Below, piece by piece: positions 36,300-44,007 of a DNA stretch of 58,982 bases. The stretch spans positions 1 to 58,982 of the forward strand of contig NZ_ABCK01000030.1 of NCBI RefSeq assembly GCF_000170755.1, given 5' to 3'. Positions within the stretch are counted from its first letter, which is position 1. Each line of letters begins with the position of its first letter. Origin of the DNA: Lentisphaera araneosa HTCC2155 (GTDB taxonomy: Bacteria; Verrucomicrobiota; Lentisphaeria; Lentisphaerales; Lentisphaeraceae). A model generated the notes under the pieces. The model worked only from the letters and a program-made list of their open reading frames with translations. It was not told where the DNA came from and made no database searches. The translations under genes and the position numbers were made by a program.

Positions 36300-37667
36300 A
36301 TGATAAATTCATTTACAAAATTATTCCTGGCTTTACTCTGCGTAAATTTTGTAGCTTTAGCCGACTCCAAGCCCAATATCATCGTCATCCTTTCAGACGA
36401 CCAGGGTTACGCTGACGTAAGTTACAACCCGGAGCATGACGACTACATTAGTACACCTCATACCGATGCCTTGGCTAAATCAGGTGTCATTTTCCATCGC
36501 GGTTACACTTCTGGCTCAGTCTGTTCAACGACTCGCTCAGGTTTAATGACGGGTCGCTACCAACAACGCTATGGAATCTACACCGCCGGTGAAGGCGGAA
36601 CTGGAACTGACTTAAATGCCAAATTCATTCCTAATTACCTTAAAGAGGCGGGCTACAAATCCATGGCTTTCGGTAAATGGCACCTTGGCCATGAAATGAA
36701 ATACCACCCTCTTCACCGTGGTTTCGATGACTTCTACGGCTTTATGGGACGTGGTGCTCACGATTTCTTCCGTTTGGAAAAAGAATACGACGGCAAGTTT
36801 GGAGGGCCAATCTACCGCGGACTAGAGCCCATCGACGACAAAGGCTACCTCACGACACGTATTACTGAAGAAACAGTTAAGTTCATCGAAGAAAATAAGG
36901 ACAAGCCCTTTTTTGCCTATGTAGCTTACAATGCCGTACACACACCTGCCCAAGCTCCTGCAGAAGATATCAAAGCTGTTTCAGGCGATGAAACCCGAGA
37001 CATTTTAGTCGCCATGCTTAAACACTTAGACTTGGGCGTTGGTGAAATTGTTAAAACACTTAAAAAGCACGATATCTACGAAAACACCATTATCATCTAC
37101 CTCTCCGACAATGGTGGGGCTAAATCTATGGTTGCCAATAATAAGCCCTTAAGAGGAGTGAAACACGACATCTACGATGGTGGTATTCGCGTTCCTTTCC
37201 TCATGTCTTGGCCCGCACAAATCAAAGCTGGACAAGACACCCAATCTCCCGTGATTTCATTGGATATTCTCCCTACTCTTTTAGATGCTGCTGGACTCCC
37301 CGCTTTATCTGATATTGATGGCGAAAGTATGCTTCCTGTTATTCGCGGTGATAAAGACAATCTCGATCGCCCCTTCTTCTGGAATCACGGTGACGGGCAA
37401 ACTGGCATTCAACTCAACAATTGGAAACTCGTTTTCAATAAGGGTGTAACTGAACTTTATAAGATTTCTGACGATATTGGCGAATCAAAAAATTTAGCTG
37501 CTTCACACCCTGAAAAAGTTCAGGCACTACAAAAGATTTATGATAAATGGCTAAGCCAAATGGCCACTCCCATGTCAAAAAACACCATCGTTAAATGGGA
37601 TCCAAATAAAACGAAAAAAGCTAAGAAAGGCAAAAAAGATAAAACTAAAAAGAACTCAAAAAAATAG
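36300..37667 (+). CDS. S1 sulfatase-like protein with CSTTR motif
   Basis: 455 aa. Signal peptide 1-21 (LFLALLCVNFVALA). Metal site IVILSDDQGYADV. The maturation site reads C75-S-T-T-R79 (codons TGT TCA ACG ACT CGC), so the proline of CxPxR is replaced by Thr. GKWHLGHEMKYHPLHRGFDDF and LSDNGGAKSMVANNKPLRG are intact, so the fold and metal sites look functional. Conversion of C75 to formylglycine by standard maturases is uncertain. Lys tail (KKAKKGKKDKTKKNSKK). Second gene of the esterase operon. A terminator follows the gene. Confidence 0.92.
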   Translation: MINSFTKLFLALLCVNFVALADSKPNIIVILSDDQGYADVSYNPEHDDYISTPHTDALAKSGVIFHRGYTSGSVCSTTRSGLMTGRYQQRYGIYTAGEGGTGTDLNAKFIPNYLKEAGYKSMAFGKWHLGHEMKYHPLHRGFDDFYGFMGRGAHDFFRLEKEYDGKFGGPIYRGLEPIDDKGYLTTRITEETVKFIEENKDKPFFAYVAYNAVHTPAQAPAEDIKAVSGDETRDILVAMLKHLDLGVGEIVKTLKKHDIYENTIIIYLSDNGGAKSMVANNKPLRGVKHDIYDGGIRVPFLMSWPAQIKAGQDTQSPVISLDILPTLLDAAGLPALSDIDGESMLPVIRGDKDNLDRPFFWNHGDGQTGIQLNNWKLVFNKGVTELYKISDDIGESKNLAASHPEKVQALQKIYDKWLSQMATPMSKNTIVKWDPNKTKKAKKGKKDKTKKNSKK

Positions 37668-37690
37668 CTTAAACTTAAATTTTTTATTTA

Positions 37691-37732
37691 GAGCTTCTTT
37701 TGCGGATTCCGCAAAAGAAGCTCTTTTTTTTT
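37691..37732 (+). terminator. Strong rho-independent terminator
   Basis: 15-bp perfect stem GAGCTTCTTTTGCGG-ATT-CCGCAAAAGAAGCTC followed by eight T. Ends the esterase-sulfatase operon. Confidence 0.9.
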
Positions 37733-37750
37733 CATGATTATCAATAACGC

Positions 37751-37845
37751 GGGGCAAAGCCCCTAGTCGCCTGGTCAAGGATTGGCAAATCCTTGCAGGG
37801 AGAGCTCGAGGATGACAGCGTCCTTCTCGTATGGGTCGCATCATG
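37751..37845 (-). repeat. Dispersed repeat R2, copy 3
   Basis: 95 bp, inverted relative to the other two copies, from GGGGCAAAGCCCC to CGCATCATG. It contains the CAAGGATT-GGC-AAATCCTTG hairpin. Confidence 0.9.
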
Positions 37846-37971
37846 CCCTTTATTGTGGCTAATCGTGTGATTTTATACCGACAGCCTCTGTCCCTAATAC
37901 ATAAAACATATGAAATTTTTCAAAAAAAATAAGCTCAAATTGAAAAAAGTAAAAAAAAAATGTTATTATGA

Positions 37972-38003
37972 GCGTAATATTTTTCGATCCTCTAATATAT
38001 ACC
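37972..38003 (+). promoter_or_regulatory. Class I promoter-like element (pseudopilin 38038)
   Basis: GCGTAATATT-N14-TATATACC, ending 34 nt before the ATG. The -10 half overlaps a TACC-ATTATT-GGTA dyad (37999-38012). Near-identical layout at 42207 and 43070. Confidence 0.75.
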
Positions 38004-38037
38004 ATTATTGGTACACTACATTAAACAGGATCAGGCA

Positions 38038-38745
38038 ATGGTAAAATATACAAAAAAGCAATTTAGTTTAGTTGAACTTCTCGTCGTCATCGCAATAATC
38101 GCGATACTTGTTTCATTATTAATCCCAATATTGAGCAACGCACGACTATCTGCCAGAACTGCCGTGTCGGTAAGCAATTTAAATCAAATCTACAAGGGTG
38201 CTATGATCTACGCCTCCGACAACGATAAAAAACTGTGTAAAAGTCATGAAAACCAACGTTCAGGCGGCGGTGAAGTTGACTGGCCAAGAATGATTTATGA
38301 AAATATGTTTGGACCTTTTTCAGATAATCGCGCCACTGCCAAAGAAGAAATGGCAAACGACAAAACATATAACGATATGATGTTCTGCCCTGTATTAAAA
38401 AGTGAACGTACTCTAACCGATCACCACGTTGATGGGCGCTCCAGCTACAGTATGAACAATTACTTTTCAATAGACAGAAACAACTTTAGATTAACCTACG
38501 TAGGCTCTATGGGAAAAACCGAACCCTACATCATGCCTGGAACATCGTCAAATAATAAAAATGAACTCCAATCCGATGCCAATCTCGAAGGATCCCGCTA
38601 CGAGCTAAGTCATGGTTATCCAGCATACTCCTATACGAATCAAAAAACCTTTGGGCTCTTCATTGATGGCAGTATTCAATTCATGAGTATTTCACAGGGC
38701 GGATTAATTGATGATTTAATGGGTGATAGAAGAGACTTTGAATAG
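38038..38745 (+). CDS. Pseudopilin-like protein (prepilin N-terminal domain), class I paralogue
   Basis: Start 38038 (235 aa), with an AGGA upstream. The upstream TTG at 38008 lies in the promoter/leader. Type IV prepilin leader KKQ, then FSLVELLVVIAIIAIL with Glu at +5; the -1 residue is Gln, not Gly. The C-terminal domain shares GGGEVDWPRMIYENMFG, ATAKEEM, MFCPVLKS, YSMNNYF and EPYIMPGTSSN with the proteins at 42272 and 43132. It ends with LFIDGSIQFMS, the position of the H-X-DG motif of Lentisphaera/Planctomycete pseudopilins. Inferred role: secreted, membrane-anchored pseudopilus subunit. It is 88 bp upstream of a sulfatase with no promoter of its own. Confidence 0.87.
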   Translation: MVKYTKKQFSLVELLVVIAIIAILVSLLIPILSNARLSARTAVSVSNLNQIYKGAMIYASDNDKKLCKSHENQRSGGGEVDWPRMIYENMFGPFSDNRATAKEEMANDKTYNDMMFCPVLKSERTLTDHHVDGRSSYSMNNYFSIDRNNFRLTYVGSMGKTEPYIMPGTSSNNKNELQSDANLEGSRYELSHGYPAYSYTNQKTFGLFIDGSIQFMSISQGGLIDDLMGDRRDFE

Positions 38746-38833
38746 AGCATTATCAAGAAGCCTGAATCCTTGATAAAAACCCACTTATTACTTTAAATAA
38801 AAATTTTCCAAAAAACATATTAGGACCACAAGC

Positions 38834-40381
38834 ATGTACAAAACACTATTGCTAGCTTTATTTTTACTCCCAACAGCAATTTTTTCCCAGAGCGAACAAC
38901 CCAATATAATTTTTTTCCTTGTCGATGATTACGACAAACAGGACTGTAGTGAATATACGGGACCACGGAATCTGACACCGAGCCTGAAGCGCCTCGCAAA
39001 AAATGGTATTACCTTTGATAAAATGCACATGACCTCAACCGTTTGTACTGCATCCCGTTACACATGTCTAACTGGTCGCTACGCTGGCTTCTCATACTCA
39101 GAAAAGTATTTAAATGCCTACCCCGAAGGCTATCAGGGTGGACCTGCCTTTGATTTAGGTCTGGAAGACGACAACATGAATGTCGCACAGGTTTTATCCG
39201 ATAATGGCTATGTCACCGGACTCGTTGGTAAATACCATGTTGCTTCATCTTACAATAGTATAGATGAGCCTGAAAAAAACATCCCTTACAGCGAAGAAGT
39301 CAACGATCAAAAATTCTTTGCAGAAAAGCAAACTCGCGACCTCATTAAGGGTAGTGGCTTCGACTGGGCTAAAAACGTTTACCTAGGAAACCTCAAAGCA
39401 CCTTTCAATCATCACAATCCAGAGTGGACCATTAGCGCTGCACTGGAGTTTGTCGAAGACAACAAAGACAAGCCCTTTTTCTTATACTACGGCACCACAC
39501 TCGCTCACGGCCCCTCTAAAAATTGGGACGCCTCTATAGACGAACCTTTAACTACTGGAGAAGGCATCATTGACTCCCCTCTTGGAGTCATGGATCGCGA
39601 TTCCCTACGCGAACGTGTTCTCGAAATTGGCTTAGAGCCAGAAGAGAAAAGTGGTATTTTATGGATGGATGACTCCCTTGGCCTTCTTATGGATCGCCTT
39701 GAAGAGCTTGGCATTGCCGATAACACAATCATTTGTTTTGTTGCCGACCACGGCAGTGAAGGCAAAGCATCTTTACACAAAAGTGGAACTGAAGTTCCCT
39801 GTATCATGAGCTGGCCAGCAGGAATGAAAGCTGGCAAGAGATGCGATGCCCTACTTCAGAATACTGATTTCGTTGCTACCTGGTTTGATGTTGCAGGCAT
39901 TGAGAAACCCGAAGAATATCAAATGCACGGTATAAGCTTCAAAAAACTATTTACTCGACCTCGGAAATCCACACGTGATCACGTCTACTGCGAAGTTGGC
40001 CCAGCCCGTGCTATAAAAACAAAAGAGTGGAATTACATCACCTTGCGTTACACGAGAGAAGACCTAGAGGCTGTTGAAGAATCAGATAGGTACGCCAAAA
40101 GACTCCTTGGTTTATCTGGCGGCATTGGCCGTAGCGCAAAAAAACCCGAAGCTATTGCTTATGATCAGCTCTACAACCTTGAACAGGATGAACTCGAAGA
40201 AAGCAATCTAGCCGAAGACCCTGCTCAGGAAGCTATTATTATGGACATGCAAAGTAAATTGCTCAATGCGCTACAACTATTCCCAAACCGTCCTTACGGT
40301 GAATTCATCCCCGGCCCTAATACTTTAGCTAAAGGCGAGTTCGACATTATCCTTGATGCGATTAAAAAGCATAATAAATAA
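38834..40381 (+). CDS. S1 sulfatase with CTASR motif
   Basis: 515 aa. Signal peptide 1-18 (LLLALFLLPTAIFS). Metal site IIFFLVDDYDKQDC. The maturation site is C71-T-A-S-R (TGT ACT GCA TCC CGT), a CxAxR variant; the close paralogue at 30538 has CTPSR. GKYHVASSYNS, VADHGSEGKASLHKSGTE and RPYGEFIPGPNTL are intact. CxAxR sites are known substrates of radical-SAM anSME maturases. The C-terminal Lys tail of the paralogue is absent here (ends IKKHNK). Probably co-transcribed with the pseudopilin at 38038. Confidence 0.93.
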   Translation: MYKTLLLALFLLPTAIFSQSEQPNIIFFLVDDYDKQDCSEYTGPRNLTPSLKRLAKNGITFDKMHMTSTVCTASRYTCLTGRYAGFSYSEKYLNAYPEGYQGGPAFDLGLEDDNMNVAQVLSDNGYVTGLVGKYHVASSYNSIDEPEKNIPYSEEVNDQKFFAEKQTRDLIKGSGFDWAKNVYLGNLKAPFNHHNPEWTISAALEFVEDNKDKPFFLYYGTTLAHGPSKNWDASIDEPLTTGEGIIDSPLGVMDRDSLRERVLEIGLEPEEKSGILWMDDSLGLLMDRLEELGIADNTIICFVADHGSEGKASLHKSGTEVPCIMSWPAGMKAGKRCDALLQNTDFVATWFDVAGIEKPEEYQMHGISFKKLFTRPRKSTRDHVYCEVGPARAIKTKEWNYITLRYTREDLEAVEESDRYAKRLLGLSGGIGRSAKKPEAIAYDQLYNLEQDELEESNLAEDPAQEAIIMDMQSKLLNALQLFPNRPYGEFIPGPNTLAKGEFDIILDAIKKHNK

Positions 40382-40437
40382 AAGCTACCGGGAAATAAAC
40401 TAAACGCCTTTAACTTCATTAAAGGTCAGAAGTTTTC

Positions 40438-40475
40438 GAGCTCTATTTTTGCGATCTCCGCAAAAAATAGAGCTC
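40438..40475. terminator. Hairpin, likely terminator
   Basis: GAGCTCTATTTTTGCG-ATCTC-CGCAAAAAATAGAGCTC, about 16-bp stem, 57 bp after the sulfatase at 40381. Followed by ATTTATTTT rather than a pure T-run. Confidence 0.65.
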
Positions 40476-40542
40476 ATTTATTTTGCAGTATATCTACTGC
40501 TAATACATGTAAAATTAAAATATAAATTCGCTTACTAAAACA

Positions 40543-40551
40543 AGTTGTTAT
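40543..40551. repeat. Target-site duplication, left (9 bp)
   Basis: AGTTGTTAT, repeated exactly at 42170-42178 on the other side of the IS4-family element. Confidence 0.9.
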
Positions 40552-40718
40552 CAGAAGTGTTCGGCATCTTTGGTCTTTTTTGAGAAAAACACCACGAATC
40601 GCAAAAAATGAAGCGCACCTAAAGGCTTATCTCTAATTCTATAAAACACCTATCAGAATTAAGGTCTCATCCGGGCAGGGGTAGATTACAAGACCCCTGC
40701 GAAGCATGCGTCTATATT

Positions 40719-41867
40719 TTAGTTTTGTTTACTTTGTGCAATTGCATCATCAAGTTCTTCAACTGAGGCATAGCGCAGGAAAAAGAACTGTATCATCTCC
40801 ATTTGTCTTAAAGTTGGTTTCTTGCCAAACAAGTCAAACAGCATGATGGCGGCGATAAGCGCCGAATACATTTGTATTGCGACACCATTGGAAGATTCAG
40901 CGAGTAGTTTGCGACAGCCTAAAATGGATTTAAGCCATTTAAAAAACACTTCAATTTGCCAGCGCTGACGATAAATCGTACTGATAATAGCGGCATTCAG
41001 TTTTTCAGGAGCTTCTGAGGTTACCAAAAGGATTTCTTTATCATTAAATGCGCCCGTTCTTACCAGTCTTATTGGCTTGAGTTCGCGATCAGTGTCCCCA
41101 AGGTAGACTAACTGGTCAGAGATTACCCCTTCCTTGCGATCCTTTTCGGTGATTTCATACTCTTTGATCACAGTAAGTTTGGGTTTATTGCGAATGCGAA
41201 TAGTAAAAAGTGCTCCACGTTGTTGAAGCTCTTCAAAATAACTGTAATCCAAGCCGTAATAACGGTCGCAAACATACATGACGCCTGGTTGAACCATCTT
41301 GAGAAGAGCTTTCCGTTCACAGCTATTCCCGGCAGTTATAACAGCATCAACAGCACTTTGCTTTAGTAGAGAAAAACCCAAATGAAGCTTTGCTGCTTTG
41401 TGGTTTTCATCGAGCCATTCAGCCCAGAGCACCCTCGTTAAGGTTTGAAATAAAGATCCATCTACTGCAACTAAATCCTTGACAGCAGCTAAGAGACTTC
41501 GATCCTGGATTTTATTAATGGGAATTTTTGAGGATAACTTTTGAACTAAATGTTGTAAAGAAGTCGCATCAAAAACATGTTGTGCCTCGGAAAAGCTTCC
41601 TAGACTTATTTTTCCAAGGGTCACATGTTCTTGAACTTTTTTTAACTCACTGGCAGCACAAAGCCCTCGCATAGATTTCAACACAGGGTTAAACAAAGTA
41701 AAGAGAATAGCTGAGGCATAATCGAGGTAATGCAATTTGCGTCGAGGGTCATCTTCGGAGGGGTGACGCGGATGGTGCTCAAGCTCTTTTGTCAGTTTCT
41801 CTCTGAACTCTTGAACCAAGCACCAGCGCTTAAGGTTTCGTTCTTCTGTTTTGGTCATCTTCTTCAT
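40719..41867 (-). CDS. IS4 family transposase (DDE)
   Basis: 382 aa, intact. DDE residues by motif: Asp in LVAVDGSLF, Asp in YVCDRYYGLDYSYF, and Glu in the Y-(2)-R-(3)-E-(6)-K signature (YRQRWQIEVFFKWLK), diagnostic of the IS4 group. N-terminal part includes ILFTLFNPVLKSMRGLCAAS. The ATG at 41867 is preferred because the frame begins MKKMTKTEERNLKRW; a second Met lies three codons on. The gene fills most of the 1618-bp element. The reading frame shows no damage, so the element may still transpose. Confidence 0.95.
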   Translation of the reverse strand: MKKMTKTEERNLKRWCLVQEFREKLTKELEHHPRHPSEDDPRRKLHYLDYASAILFTLFNPVLKSMRGLCAASELKKVQEHVTLGKISLGSFSEAQHVFDATSLQHLVQKLSSKIPINKIQDRSLLAAVKDLVAVDGSLFQTLTRVLWAEWLDENHKAAKLHLGFSLLKQSAVDAVITAGNSCERKALLKMVQPGVMYVCDRYYGLDYSYFEELQQRGALFTIRIRNKPKLTVIKEYEITEKDRKEGVISDQLVYLGDTDRELKPIRLVRTGAFNDKEILLVTSEAPEKLNAAIISTIYRQRWQIEVFFKWLKSILGCRKLLAESSNGVAIQMYSALIAAIMLFDLFGKKPTLRQMEMIQFFFLRYASVEELDDAIAQSKQN

Positions 41868-42122
41868 AGTTAGGAAGATATAGATATAATCCAGAAAGTA
41901 AAGTGTTCGTAAAGCGTTGATTTAAAGCAGTTTACAAAGTCGCAAAATAGAGTGACCCTAAGTACAGTTAGTCTCTTTTTTTGATCATGACAGAGGAAGA
42001 GTCGTGTTAATTACTTACGAGTGCGGTGTACTAAGCCTCAGGACGAAAATAAATTCACCTATAAAAAAATCGCGAATTTTGGCACAATTACTGGTGGGAT
42101 TAAAAAGGTTTAACTTTTTTCA

Positions 42123-42151
42123 AAATGCTTAAGCACTAACTTAAGCATTTT
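42123..42151. terminator. Inverted repeat inside the right end of the IS
   Basis: AAATGCTTAAG-CACTAA-CTTAAGCATTT, perfect stem, followed by TT. It lies between the IS boundary and the transposase gene; plausibly a transcription block. Confidence 0.6.
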
Positions 42152-42206
42152 CGATGCCGAACACTTCTGAGTTGTTATATATTTCTTTAACATTTTCTAA
42201 AAGAGT

Positions 42207-42238
42207 GCGTAATATTTTTGCATTCTCCTTTATATACC
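42207..42238 (+). promoter_or_regulatory. Class I promoter-like element (pseudopilin 42272)
   Basis: GCGTAATATT-N14-TATATACC, ending 33 nt before the ATG, overlapping a TACC-N7-GGTA dyad. The IS4 element is inserted 28 bp upstream of it. Confidence 0.75.
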
Positions 42239-42271
42239 TAATAATGGTAGAAGAATATAAGGACTGGTAGA

Positions 42272-42976
42272 ATGAAAAAATATTGTTTAAAGCAATTCAC
42301 TTTGATTGAATTACTCGTCGTAATCGCAATTATTGGAATCTTAGCTTCCATGCTACTGCCCGTCTTAGGCAAAGCAAGGAAAACTTCTCAAGCAGCCTTA
42401 TCTATCAATAATTTAAAACAAATCTCTATATCTGCAATGATTTATGCTGATGATAACAATAGCGTATTACCTTATGCCACAGGCAATGTACACCCAAAAG
42501 GTGGAGGTGGCGCCGACTGGCCCAGAACAATCTATGAGCACATCTTTGGAATGTTTTCATTAGACAACGACACCGCAAAAGAAGAAATGGACAATGACTC
42601 GAAATACAATGGCATGCTATATTGCCCGGTATTACTTGGTGAACGGGATGCTATCAATAACAGACATGGCGGTCGCTCCGCCTACAGCATGAATGTATAT
42701 TTTGAAAAACCCAATAATGATTACAACCTAAATGCCCTTTCAGGAAAAATTGAACCTTATATCATGCCCGGAACACCATCAAACAGTCAAAGTGCGGCTC
42801 ATGCAGACTCAAAACTCGACAACTCAAGATTCGAAGAAAACGACAATGGCTTCCCAGCTTATTCTTATAATGACAAAGCTCTAGCTTTATTCATTGGTGG
42901 CCACGTTGAAACAATGTCCGCTGGACATGGCGGGTCAATTGACGCAATAGTGGAAGAAGATAGCGATTTCCAATAA
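42272..42976 (+). CDS. Pseudopilin-like protein, class I paralogue
   Basis: 234 aa. Prepilin leader MKKYCLKQ, then [20 protein letters not shown] with Glu at +5 and Gln at -1. The body is homologous to 38038 and especially 43132: GGGGADWPRTIYEHIFGMFS, DNDTAKEEMDND, LYCPVLLGERD, YSMNVYF, KIEPYIMPGT, and ALFIGGHVETMS near the end in place of the H-X-DG motif. The two genes 42272 and 43132 with their promoters are a tandem duplication. AAGGA lies about 14 nt before the ATG. Confidence 0.87.
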   Translation: MKKYCLKQFTLIELLVVIAIIGILASMLLPVLGKARKTSQAALSINNLKQISISAMIYADDNNSVLPYATGNVHPKGGGGADWPRTIYEHIFGMFSLDNDTAKEEMDNDSKYNGMLYCPVLLGERDAINNRHGGRSAYSMNVYFEKPNNDYNLNALSGKIEPYIMPGTPSNSQSAAHADSKLDNSRFEENDNGFPAYSYNDKALALFIGGHVETMSAGHGGSIDAIVEEDSDFQ

Positions 42977-43069
42977 AATCATTGTCTACAATTTTATAAT
43001 CTCCCTCCACTTATCCTCCTAGAACATAATTCGCTTTCCTAACATTTTTTTAACAAATTTTAAAAATGT

Positions 43070-43101
43070 GCGTAATATTGTGAATCCTCCAAATATATAC
43101 C
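43070..43101 (+). promoter_or_regulatory. Class I promoter-like element (pseudopilin 43132)
   Basis: GCGTAATATT-N14-TATATACC, ending 30 nt before the ATG. It overlaps the perfect dyad TATACC-ATAAAA-GGTATA (43096-43113). Confidence 0.75.
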
Positions 43102-43131
43102 ATAAAAGGTATATTAACAAGAGAAGGCAAA

Positions 43132-43830
43132 ATGGCAAAACCTGACAAAAAACAATTCACTTTAATCGAAGTACTCGTCGTAGTCGCAATCATCGGTATC
43201 CTTGCTTCCCTACTGCTCCCAGTATTAGGCAAAGCAAGAAAAACTTCACAGACAACATTGTCTATTAACAATTTAAAGCAGATTCATCTAGCTACAATGA
43301 TTTACGTAGATAACAATAATGACATAATTTTTAGAGCCGATGATAATTTTCATCCAAGAAATAACGGCAACGACACCTACTGGGCAAGAATGGCGTATGA
43401 AAGTTCATTTGGAATGTTTTCATTAGACAATGACACCGCAAAAGAAGAAATGGCCAACTCCACTTACAGTAAAATGATGTTTTGCCCCGTTTTACTTGCT
43501 GAACGAGATTCTATTGAGCATAATGGAAGTGGTCTTTCTACCTACAGTATTAATAGGTATTTTGGTAAAGATAGTAATAGCTTCACCTTAAACTCACTTT
43601 CAGGAAAAATTGAGCCTTTTATCATGCCAGGAACATCTCCAAATAAGGATGCTGAATCCAAAACAAAGCTAAAGAAAACCGAATATGATCCTACTAGCAG
43701 TAGCCATGCAGCTTATGCATATAAAGACAAATCACTTGCCCTATACATGGGAGGACACGTTGAATTTATGACTATTGGACAAGGTGCATCTATGAACGAT
43801 CTAGTAAATGATCAAGATGATTTTCAATAA
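43132..43830 (+). CDS. Pseudopilin-like protein, class I paralogue
   Basis: 232 aa. Leader MAKPDKKQ then [20 protein letters not shown] (Glu +5, Gln -1). Shares SFGMFSLDNDTAKEEM, MFCPVLLAERDSIE, SLSGKIEPFIMPGTSPN and LYMGGHVEFMT with 42272 and 38038. GAGAAGG precedes the ATG. The next gene, a sulfatase at 44008, follows 177 bp later without a convincing promoter. This repeats the pseudopilin-then-sulfatase order seen at 38038-40381. Confidence 0.87.
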   Translation: MAKPDKKQFTLIEVLVVVAIIGILASLLLPVLGKARKTSQTTLSINNLKQIHLATMIYVDNNNDIIFRADDNFHPRNNGNDTYWARMAYESSFGMFSLDNDTAKEEMANSTYSKMMFCPVLLAERDSIEHNGSGLSTYSINRYFGKDSNSFTLNSLSGKIEPFIMPGTSPNKDAESKTKLKKTEYDPTSSSHAAYAYKDKSLALYMGGHVEFMTIGQGASMNDLVNDQDDFQ

Positions 43831-44007
43831 CTAAGTACTGTTGGAATTCAAAAGGCCTATTCTTATAAACGATTGCCTAAGGTAAAAGTCAAAAAAAATT
43901 CTAAATTACAAAAAAGCGATTAAGATTTAGAGAATAACTTAATAAATAGAGACAATAGAATATTTAAAATACCACTTTTGCCTAAAAACATAAACAGTCC
44001 TTATTCC

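Larger units (their letters stand above)
40552..42169 (-). mobile_element. Complete IS4-family insertion sequence, 1618 bp
   Basis: Perfect 17-bp terminal inverted repeats, CAGAAGTGTTCGGCATC at 40552-40568 and its reverse complement at 42153-42169. They are flanked by a 9-bp target duplication AGTTGTTAT. One transposase gene on the minus strand. An inverted repeat at 42123-42151 (AAATGCTTAAG..CTTAAGCATTT) near the 5' end could shield transposase from outside transcription. The exact ends and duplication indicate recent insertion. Confidence 0.95.

Noticed and set aside
36300-37667. Considered a pseudogene because of the CSTTR motif
   Set aside because: The frame, signal peptide and both metal sites are intact, it follows an esterase gene by 9 bp and is followed by a strong terminator, so it looks maintained.
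43880-44007. Class I promoter before the sulfatase at 44008
   Set aside because: The best match (GCGATTAAGA-N14-TAATAAAT near 43916) lacks the core CGTAATA; I treat the gene as possibly read through from the pseudopilin.
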